From: Raphanus sativus
Lineage: Eukaryota; Streptophyta; Magnoliopsida; Brassicales; Brassicaceae
Length of the DNA stretch: 64,000 bases
Assembly: GCF_000801105.2 (NCBI RefSeq)
Contig: NC_079516.1
Location: 30,107,643-30,171,642 of the forward strand
Reading direction: 5' to 3'
Shown here in pieces: positions 55,337 through 64,000 of this stretch; position 1 is the stretch's first letter, and each line of letters begins with the position of its first letter. The notes beneath the pieces are model-generated. The model had not been told where the DNA came from. It was given only the letters and a program-made list of their open reading frames with translations, and did not search any database. Both the position numbers and the translations under genes were made by a program.

Positions 55337-55770
55337 TCCAGACGACTTCCATGAGATCCAGACGACTTCCAAGAGGTCCAGACGACTTACAAGAGGTCTA
55401 GACGACTTCCAGGAGGTCCATAAGACTTCCAGGAGATCCAGACGACTTCCAAAAGGTCCAGAAGACTTCCAGGAAGTCCAGACGACTTCCAGGAAGTCCA
55501 GACGACTTACAGGAAGTCTTCTGGATCTCCTGGAAGTCTTATGGACCTCCTGGAAGTCGTCTAGACCTCCTGGAAGTCTTCTGGACCTCTTGTAAGTCGT
55601 CTGGCCTCCAGAAAGTCTTATGGACCTCCTTGAAGTCGTCTGGGCCTCCTGGAAGTCAACTGGACCTCCTGGAAGTCGTCTGGACCTCCTGGAAGTCGTC
55701 TGGACCTCCAGATCTGGGACGACTTCCAGGAGGTCCAGACGACTTCTAGGAGGTCAAGACGACTTCTAGG
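55337..55770. repeat. GACGACTTCCAGGAGGTCCA minisatellite, right part
   Basis: About twenty units of around 20 bp, first in one orientation (CCAGACGACTTCCAAGAGGT), then from about 55505 in the inverse (GGAAGTCGTCTGGACCTCCT), then forward again, so it can fold back on itself. Confidence 0.85.
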
Positions 55771-57050
55771 AAGATCATCAATTTGCATGGATTTTATGTT
55801 ACATATGAAAAGGAAGAAACAACAAAGTTTTTAGTAATTTGGACATTGATCATAAAGATACTTTTAAAATGGCAGAAAAGGAGTCTTTACTTTAGGATGA
55901 GTCGCAGATCTCACTTACACGGGGAATCGAGCAAACTCGATTACCAGTAGAAGCGATAGTACTAACTATCCCATGTCGATGATGTTTTACGGATGGATCA
56001 TGGAAAAATTAAGATGTATATTCGGGACAAGAGCGAGTCAGTCGCCACTTAACTCGGAAATAGAGGCTCTTATTTGGGTAATAGAGTGTATGAGGAATCT
56101 CAGACAGTTTACTGTTACATTTGAAACGGATTGTTCTTAGTTAGTGAAAAAGGTTTCGGAACCAGAAGAATAGCCAGTCTATGCAAGTTAACTAGAAGAC
56201 ATAAAGGTCTTAAAGAGAAGTTTCAACATCTCATAATTCATTCATATACCACGGATGTAGAATTCAAAGGCAGACATTTTTCTACGCAGTGCAAAGAAGC
56301 AATTATCGTTTGTTATCCATATAGATGTGAACTTATACGTTTGATTTCCAGAGTTTACATGATTCTGTTTATGTTTCTCATATAAAAAAATCAGGTTAAA
56401 CTTATAAATTTGGAAACTAGCTTATGGTCAAAGTGCATAATTTATTAGGTAATTTTCATAAATTTAATAGTTATGTCGAGTTTATATTAATTTATAAAGA
56501 TTTCATGTTGACTTTATATATAGTTTATATGTTTTTCGACAAAAGCTATTTATGAAGTCCACAAAAACTAGTGGGCAAAAGTTTTAAGTTTTGTGGGAGA
56601 AAATAAATTATGGACTCCACAAAATTACTCTTTCCGACTTACCAAATCTAGCAGGCAAAAAAAACAAAAATAGAGACATAAATATTCTCTCTCATCCTAG
56701 GGTTTTTTGCAAAATTGACTCAAAACTCAAAGTCAAACACAAAACTAATCTATGCTTTTTTGAATTTTTCTTTTGTCCTCTTCACCCCACAAGTTCACAT
56801 TTTTCACGAAAATGCCATTAATTGTTTTTTTCTTTTTCTTTTCGAAAATGGCATTTTTACTCTCTCAACCTCATCATCTTCACGTATTTACAAGATTACA
56901 ATTGCCATCAATACCCTAAGCACCATGAACAACCAATTTGAAGCTCTTAATGTATCTCAAATCGATTTACACTCTCTTTTTCCCAATTGTTATGAACTAA
57001 AAACAACATCTCTTTCACTTTGTTTCCATATTCATCCAAAAAACTCAAGT
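55771..57050 (+). repeat. 1.28 kb block, second copy
   Basis: Near-identical to 44751-46028 with few substitutions (for example a TAG for TAT in the RNase H frame near 56140). It ends where the CACTA element begins. Confidence 0.85.
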
Positions 57051-57053
57051 TTC

Positions 57054-57370
57054 ACTACAAGAAATAAGGGTTTTAATAGCACAGCTAAAACGCTATAACA
57101 CGTTACCATAGCGTTGTAGAAAGCGCTCCAATATCGCCCGCGATAATAGGTCTCGTACATTTCATAGCGGTTTTTCAATGTGCTATTGATATTTATTTAT
57201 TAATAGCGATTCGCGTTATGCAATTATAAATTTTTATTATAGCGTCGCGAAAATGATATTATAACTTTTTAACTATAGCATTTTTTTAAAATTTAATATA
57301 GCGATTTGTAATTACTATTGTCGTCTATCAATAGCAATTTTTGGATATTTCATTGCATTTTTATATGCAA
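57054..57370. repeat. CACTA terminal inverted repeat and subterminal repeats
   Basis: CACTACAAGAAAT then repeated motifs around ATAGCG, AATAGC and GCTATA in both orientations. In En/Spm elements such repeats bind the TNPA-type protein. 57371-57526 is AT-rich with nothing recognised. Confidence 0.8.
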
Positions 57371-57526
57371 TTGTTTCATTTGTTTTTAACAAATTTTATT
57401 TAATATTTTGATTTTTAAAATAATACAGAATTAAAAAAAAATATCAAATAATAATTAATTATAATTAAAATATTCCAAAATAAAAAAATATACTCAATTA
57501 TCACAAATTTTCCAATCCAAACAAAA

Positions 57527-60500
57527 TCAATCAGCAACTATAATTCCATCACAATCATCCCTAACACAAAAACTTTCATCATCAGACAATTGCCCTGCAT
57601 CATCAAATTCCTGTGCGGGTAATGGTGCTCCGACAACGTCCTCCTCTGTCTCGAGTTCATGATATCCTCTAGGTGGTGCTCTCATAACAACATACCATGG
57701 CGATTCTTCATCTTCTAGAGTAAAATACATGTTTTGCTTGTGATGGTAGAATGTATGGATCTTGTAAATATGGCGTTTGGTTGACATGAAGATTGACAAG
57801 GGTGAAACCATCTTCTTCCTTAACACCGTAGCCTCTGTTCGCCCAATTACACTTGAATAAAGGAACGCTGAACATGTGGTAGTCGAGGAGAATGATCTCT
57901 GTTATCACTCCATAATATGTGACCATATCGGCTGTATGTCTTGTATCTCTTGCAGAAGATTTACACATGTTGAAAGCTTCGTAAGTGACTCCACTATTCT
58001 GAGTCTTTCGTTTAACGGATTGTATGTGAAATCGGTTCCCGTTAATGACAAAACCTTTATGGGTATGAGCAGTAAACCTTGGTCCAAAGGCCAACCACCT
58101 CAGCTTCGTAGAATGATCCTTTGAGTTAGAAGGTATCTAACAAGGATGTAATAATGTGTGAGCTATGTGAACAGAAAAGTAAACAGATAGTGAAGTTGTA
58201 CAAACCTTATTCTTCACCCATTCAGCAAATTGTTGGGTGTGATGCTTCCATAACAAAGTTTCATTTGTTGCTAATCGAACATCATTATCTTGCAGTTCTT
58301 GTAAGTTCATCCTGGTTTTACAAAGTAGAGAGTTATCAGACTGATAAAAAGAATCTGAATTTGAGAGGGACAGTAGAACTTACTCAACATACAGATCCAT
58401 AATAGCCATATTCATCAAAACATATCGATGTGCTATGTCTCTATCTTTCTCTGAAAGAATAACCTCTGTTCCCTTTTGCAGTGGTCGACCTTCAATAACC
58501 ATTCCATCAGACTGAAGATCTTCATTACGGTTAAGTACTTCTTCAACTGGTACAACACTTTTCAGGAACTCTAAACAAAAGGCTATGCATTCTCCAGCTA
58601 AGTACCCCTCAGCCATACATGCTTCTGGCCTAGCAAAATTCTTTACATATGCCTTCAGTGTTTTCATGTATCTACAACTCAAACAATATAGCAATAGTTA
58701 CAAACCTCAGTTGATCAGAAATAAACATTCTACAATACGATTGAACAAAATGAAAACAAACCTCTCAAATGGATACATCCAACGAAAGTGCACAGGACCT
58801 CCTAAACGTGCCTCTCTTGCTAGGTGTAAAGGAAGGTGGAACATGATATCGAAGAGCGATGGAGGGAAAAACCGCTCGAGTTGGCACATTGTCTCCACAA
58901 ATTCATTTTCCAAAGTTATCAGCTTCTCCGCGTCAATAGCACGCTGACACAATCTGTTGAAGTAATTACATACTCGAGTTACTGCCACTCTTGGTCCTCT
59001 AGGAAGCAACCCTCGTAACGCAGCAGGTAACAGATTTTGGATTAGTACATGATGATCATGGGACTTAAGACTCCCAATCGAAGGAGGGTTAATTGAAACA
59101 CTGTTACCAATATTACCACAGTAGCCGTCAGGGCCTCTGAACGCAGACAACCTTTGAAAAAATATCTTTTTCTCTTCCTTACTGAGCCAATAAGTTGCTG
59201 GAGGCAAGTAGAATCTCTTTCCCCGTACCTGTGTGTGCAAGTTTTTCCGGATTCCAATATCTTCTAAGTCCTGTCTCGCTTTGAGGCCATCTTTTGACTT
59301 AGCACTCTGCATCAGTGTTGATAATAATGCATCAGACAAGTTCTTTTCCACGTGCATGACATCGATGTTGTGACGCACCGGCAAATCCTAACACATTGAA
59401 AACAGTATGATCAGTTAATGGAAAAACAAAATGTGACAATCGTATCTCAGTCTAACAATAGACTGTAATACCTTCCAGTAGGGTAAATCGAAGAATATTG
59501 ATCGTTTCTTCCACCTCCATTGATCACTCGTTTCGTCATTTTCTTCGTCTTCAGCCACCTGCTCTTCTGACAAGACATTGCTCTTCCTTTTTTTTTGTCT
59601 TGGCTAAAGATCTTCCAAAATCATTCCTGAAGTTCTTTAATGTTGCAAAAATTTCTGCACCTGTTTGAATCCTGTTTGCAGTCCCGTTCTCTACTGTATT
59701 ATCAAACCATCATTTCTTGCGTCTGTTGTGATGTCCATGGCTTAGTCGCTTCCTATTCCCCAAATACACATACTTGCGACTAAACTTGAGCCACCTATTT
59801 GGTGTATCCTTTCCACAAACATTGCATGCTTGTTTCCCTTTAACTTTGCAACCTGCCAAAGTCCCTAGAGCCGGGTAGTCGCTTATAGTCCACAACAACA
59901 TAGCTTTTAGTGTAAACTTGTCTTTCAGGAATGAGTCGTATACCTAAATTCCCTCACTCCACAATTCTTTTAAGTCTTCTACCAGTGGTTCTAGAAAAAC
60001 ATCAATGTTGTTGCTCAGAGCCGTCGGTCCAGGGATCAACATAGTCACCATGATGTTCTCAGCCTTCATACACTGAGTTGGTGGCAAGTTGTAGTTGACT
60101 AACAACACCGGCCAAGTACTATACTTTGTGTTCTGGAGAGAGAAAGGGCTCATACCATCGGTTGACAGACCGAGTCGAAGGTTTCTTGCTTCACTAGAAA
60201 ACTCTGGCCACTTATTATTCACTTGAGCCCAAGATAACGAGTCAACAGGGTGTCGCATTATACCATCTTCAGTGGCATTGTTGGCATGCCATCGCAAATC
60301 CTCAGCCATCCTTGATGATCTAAACATCCTCTTGAATCTGTCTTTGATCGGAAAATACCTTAGGACCTTTGCTGGAATTCCTTTCTTTTCTTCATTATTG
60401 TGCTTATCAATTTCCCATCTAGAAGCACTACATCGTGGGCAGGTTTCCAACTCCTCATATTGCTTCCTATAGAGAATACAATCGTTCTTGCACGCATGAA

Positions 60501-61224
60501 TCATATCGTAGCCAAGCCCAAAAATCTTCAAGAACTTCTTAATCGAATCAGTCGACTTTGGTAGTACATTGCCTTCCGGTAGCATGTCATGTAATGTCGA
60601 CAGTAGCTGATCAAAGTAAGCCACTGACATTCCACTCTTTACTTTGATGCGGTAAAGGGCCATGATCGCAGAAACTTTGGTGTGCTTGCTACATGTCAAG
60701 TACAATGGAGTTTCAGCATCTCTCACCTTCTTCCTAAACTCCGAGTGTTCATCATGTTCACCATGTACAGGCTCTCCTCCAGTGTGATCAGATGGCGGTT
60801 CATCAGGTTCACCACTATCAAAATAAGCCGTCCTTAGCAAACCATAAGCCTCAGTTTCTGATTGAGGGGCACTATCAGTCATATCAGACCTTCTTTCACC
60901 ATGTAAACTCCAACAGGTACTCCTCATATACTTCTTATCCATACCCCTTATGACAAGATGCTCCGTTACTTTGTCTAAAACTTGATGGGTAAGGTTTCTG
61001 CAGTGAGTACATGGACATAATATTTATGTCGGATCTCCTAACCTCCTCGCTGATGCAGTAACAAAGCATGTTGCTCCTTCCAAATATTCGAGGCTAGCCC
61101 TACATATATATAAAAAGATTTTTTTCAGAATGAGAACAAAAATTTGGAACAGAAGAAGAACTTGTCATGAATTAAAATTTCGAAAAGATTACTACCTTGG
61201 AAGCCAAACCCATGCTTTTTCCAT
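57527..61224 (-). pseudogene. TNP2-type CACTA transposase, six exons, decayed
   Basis: Exons by GT-AG reading: 61196-61224, 59472-61099, 58762-59387, 58384-58671, 58206-58311 and 57527-58136. Start MEKAWVWLPR, then the transposase-associated zinc domain (CPCTHC), the DDE-type core region (LSTDGMSPF; LWTISDYPALG; HNIDVMHVEKN) and C-terminal domains typical of TNP2 (CQLERFFPPSLFDIM; GPRFTAHTHKGFVINGNRFH; YYGVITEIILLDY). Lesions: TAA at 61024-61026, TAG at 59944-59946, TGA at 59710-59712, a frame change at an A9 run near 59590, and a one-base shift near 57735. TNP2 cuts the element ends. Intron positions are inferred from reading frame and splice-site consensus. Confidence 0.82.
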
Positions 61225-61470
61225 ATCAGAACAGTATAACTTCGAGGGAGATCGATTGAAACCTTCGATTTTTGGAACGGAGGCGTATGAGGGAGATCGA
61301 TTGAAACCTTCGATTTTTGGAACTAAACCTAGATTTGAGTTATCGCAGAAGGAGAATGAACAGAGATCTCCGATGGAGATGGAAAGACGTAGATTGAAAG
61401 ATTAAAAAAATCAGAGCCTACGGCTTCTATTAAGGCACGTCATCTATCCGCACCATTCCTTCTTATTGGT
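61225..61470. repeat. Upstream region of TNP2 with a 48-bp direct repeat
   Basis: GAGGGAGATCGATTGAAACC plus TTCGATTTTTGGAAC occurs at about 61241 and again at about 61289. It lies just upstream of the TNP2 start and may belong to its leader or promoter. The plus-strand frame over it is not supported. Confidence 0.6.
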
Positions 61471-62392
61471 TTCTGTAGAATTCTATATTAATTCATTTTT
61501 AAATTACGAAAAATGCATGAAAATGGTTGGAAATTATGTTATGAACACAATTTAAAATTTTTAAATTAACTAAAACTAATTCAAAATTTTAATTAATTTT
61601 AGTATTAATATTTTTTTTTTTAAATGTTGTATGTTTCAAATAAGTATAAAATGATTACTCCATATGGAGAATAGATGATGATAGGGTTGAATCTCTATGA
61701 ATTATATAGTGTGAGAATGTATTGTGGTTCACTCCATATAGAAAATAGATGAGATATGGTTGAATCCCTATGTGTTATACAGTTTGAGAATGTATTGAGG
61801 TTCACTCCATATGGAGAGTAGATGATGATATGGTTGAATCCCTAAATTTTTTATAGAATAGGGTTCAATCCCTAAATAAACCCTCAAATCTCAATTCGTT
61901 TCAAGTTGTAGAAATTTTTAAACTAATTGGTAAACTGTTTTGTAAACTGTTTAAAAACATAAAAAATATCTCTAAATGTTGAATCTCTAAATTTGTTACA
62001 ATATGGTTGAATCTCTAAATAAACCCTAAAATCTAAATTGTAGAAAATTTTAAACTAATTGGTAAACTGTTTTGTAAACTGTTTAAAAACATAAAAATAA
62101 TCTCTAAATGTTGAATCTCTAAATTTGTTACAATAGGGTTGAGTCCCTAAATAAATTTTTACGCATAATTTATTTGTATTAATATTTATGGATCACTTAT
62201 TTTTATGGACCATTTATTTTTATACAATTTTGCTATTGATTATGATTATATATATATGCCAAGCGTACATAATCTTATTAAAAATATGTCTTAACAACCA
62301 AACAAAATATGTCTTACAACCAAACAAGCAAACTATGTCTTAAAACCAAACAAGCATACTCCATAAATGTCTTTGAGAATACTCGAGTACAG
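61471..62392. repeat. AT-rich tandem repeats between the two CACTA genes
   Basis: 61655-61850 has about 2.5 units of roughly 70 bp around CTCCATATGGAGAATAGATG. 61908-62160 has two units of about 130 bp containing GGTAAACTGTTTTGTAAACT. GGTTGAATCCCTAAAT recurs through both. No ORF. Confidence 0.7.
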
Positions 62393-64000
62393 TTAAACAT
62401 ACAGAATCTTATCATTTGGCCAAGCCACTGTGCTTCCCACAGCATCCGATATGTCTTTGAGAAAAGAGTTTGGTCTCCATAGAGCTGCATCTTCAATCAA
62501 GGCCACTTCAACCCATACCCGACTTGCATTGGGACCTAACGGGACGTGATGGACAACACTTAATGGATCAGTACAACTTACTCTGCCTTCTGCGACTTTT
62601 CGTCCTGAGTTGTTCTGGTCCAACAAGATGCACTTCTTTTTACCACCTGATCTGGTGGAACTAGTGCTGCCACTTGGACTCTACAAGCACAGCAAATACA
62701 TCACAACAACTACATCTAAATAAAATGCTCTAACATTATTTACAAAAGAGAATAAGTTTGTAAATTTAACAATGAAGGCCTTCTGACACTAGCTTCGCCT
62801 TCATCTTCCGGAGCTTTAATTACTGATACATTATGGAGCGGCCATGCGATCTTTTCATTAACAGCATCACTCATTGTTGTCATGTCACTTGTTGGCCTCC
62901 ATAGAAAAGCTTTCCCATTAATCACCTTAGCAACTCTCATAACTACAGCATTCGGACCCAAAGGAACATTGTTCACCAGCTCATATGGGTCAGTCGAACC
63001 CATAAAACCTTCAGCGATTACCTCAACGCCCTTAACCCAATCGTAGATTTTGCACCTTTCAAGATCATCTATGGTAGTTTGCTAAATTGACAATGCATAT
63101 GGTTAGTATCATGTTGAATTTAAAAATACTAACCTAAGTATACCTGCTAATGGAATTACCTTTGATCCTAACACATCCGAGGAAACTGGATGGTTGTTCG
63201 ATTCACTATCTAGTATCAGTTTATCAATTGGCCATGGAATTTTGCATCACGCTGCTTCCTGAAGATTATGCACATCCGTAGTTGGCCTCCAAACAGATGC
63301 CTTCAGGTTTGATACCGACTTTACAACAACGGCCGCGGCGTTAGGACCAATCGGAATGCGACCAATCTTGTATGTACCTTCAGCAGAGCAGAATTCTCCT
63401 TCAGCGACAACAACATCTTCTGACTCACACCAATCAAGTATTTGAACTCTAGTTCCTTCTTTGTATATATATAACTAGCCTCAGATGGAGAAACACAATC
63501 ATCATTGTTTTTCTGTCAAAAAATAAAATGAATCATTGATTTTATATCAGTCAAGCAAATTCTACATTTTATAAGCAGTAATAACTAAAGAAAATTCACC
63601 TTATTCCCAGCTAAGTCACGGACCAGATTCTTCAAGCCTTTAATCTCGCTTTCCAAGTCGGCAAGTTTGGAGTCTCTAGCTGACAAGAATGCTAGTTTCG
63701 TAGCAGTAATCCCTCTTCCCAACCCTCTGACTCGTCCTGGTTTGTCTACTCCCAACACTTGACTAACAGCATCTTTTTTTATATTAACACTTGATGTGGA
63801 GTCCATTTGACTATCAAGTGAAATTATTTTTTCCTGAGACAAACACAATATAAGTTATGGTCCTTTTCAATACCAAAAAGAGTAACTTAATTAATCAGAC
63901 ATTGAAACCTTACAATGGTTTCAGCAAACTCAGGTCTAACAGGTCTACCATCGGAGTGAGTGTGTCCTGCTATCCAGACCTTGCTCCGGCTAATCTTCTT
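62393..64000 (-). pseudogene. TNPA/Ptta-type CACTA protein, C-terminal part, with three repeated domains
   Basis: Exons read on the minus strand: 63914 to beyond 64000 (SKVWIAGHTHSDGRPV, a hallmark of plant Ptta/En/Spm proteins), 63600-63833 (PGRVRGLGRG then a coiled coil), 63160-63512, about 62760-63081 and 62393-62680. The last three each hold one copy of a domain of about 80 residues with the pattern VAEG, then a loop, LGPNA or IGPNA, V-rich strands, LWRP or VWRP, and a final AWP or PWP. It resembles the domain called DUF8039 in plant transposon proteins (from memory). A TGA at 63247-63249 breaks the first copy. The donor after the 62760 exon is unresolved. The N-terminal part lies outside the window. 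Confidence 0.7.

Larger units (their letters stand above)
57054..64000 (-). mobile_element. CACTA (En/Spm) transposon, left end to beyond the window
   Basis: The left terminal sequence is CACTACAAGAAAT, followed by subterminal repeats. On the minus strand it carries a TNP2-type transposase gene and upstream of it a TNPA/Ptta-type gene that runs off the right edge. The right inverted end is not in the window, so the three-base target duplication cannot be checked; TTT precedes the left end. Both genes contain nonsense codons, so it is probably non-autonomous. Confidence 0.85.

Noticed and set aside
61130..61405. Plus-strand 91-codon ORF with an internal repeat
   Set aside because: It overlaps the first exon and leader of TNP2 on the other strand and consists largely of a 48-bp direct repeat.
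57054..64000. Active autonomous CACTA transposon
   Set aside because: Both genes contain nonsense codons and the right end is outside the window.

Overview
The window looks like a repeat-dense, pericentromere-like piece of a plant nuclear genome, most likely from the Brassicaceae (Brassica or a close relative). This rests on family recognition: Athila-lineage Ty3/gypsy elements with a primer-binding site complementary to tRNA-Asp, an En/Spm (CACTA) transposon with TNP2 and TNPA-like genes, an L1-type LINE tail, a hAT miniature element, and AAGTCGTC-type minisatellites. I recognise no ordinary single-copy host gene.

Layout. 1-3440 (minus) is the degenerate pol end of an Athila-type element (A). 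From 4074 to about 44200 lies a nest of related non-autonomous elements that share LTR ends TGATA...TATCA. An old plus-strand element (D) was split by a minus-strand copy (B, 5224-14752, duplicated target AGAAA) and, 111 bp further on, by a plus-strand copy (C, 14869-25331, duplicated target TGAAG). C later received a hAT insertion (18636-19312) and then a 2.7 kb tandem duplication that copied most of it. Element E (28085-39051, plus) follows, its 5' LTR interrupted by a truncated minus-strand copy (F). A final 3' end and LTR (39052-44206) contains a solo LTR of another family. 44280-57050 holds an L1-type LINE tail, a duplicated 1.3 kb block, palindromic minisatellites and a young gag-protease retrotransposon (H, 47748-55336) with an intact 929-codon ORF. 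From 57054 to the right edge is a decayed CACTA transposon on the minus strand.

How the parts relate. B, D and E encode gag, an aspartic protease and then, where reverse transcriptase and integrase would be, a long unrecognised coiled-coil-rich protein (here ORFX). C and H are gag or gag-protease only. All would depend on an autonomous Athila-type relative for reverse transcription and integration.

Most interesting signal. The B-F group is pervaded by a 24-nt periodic unit: a conserved 9-nt palindromic head (TCGATCGAY) followed by 15 variable nt. It occurs in ORFs (as SID plus five residues, or in other frames), in 3' noncoding regions and in LTRs, on both strands, and is therefore not explained by protein coding alone. 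Conserved stem-loops next to an internal polypurine tract and at a GGGAGGCAACCC site also recur across elements. Coordinates of boundaries and counts come from reading by eye.
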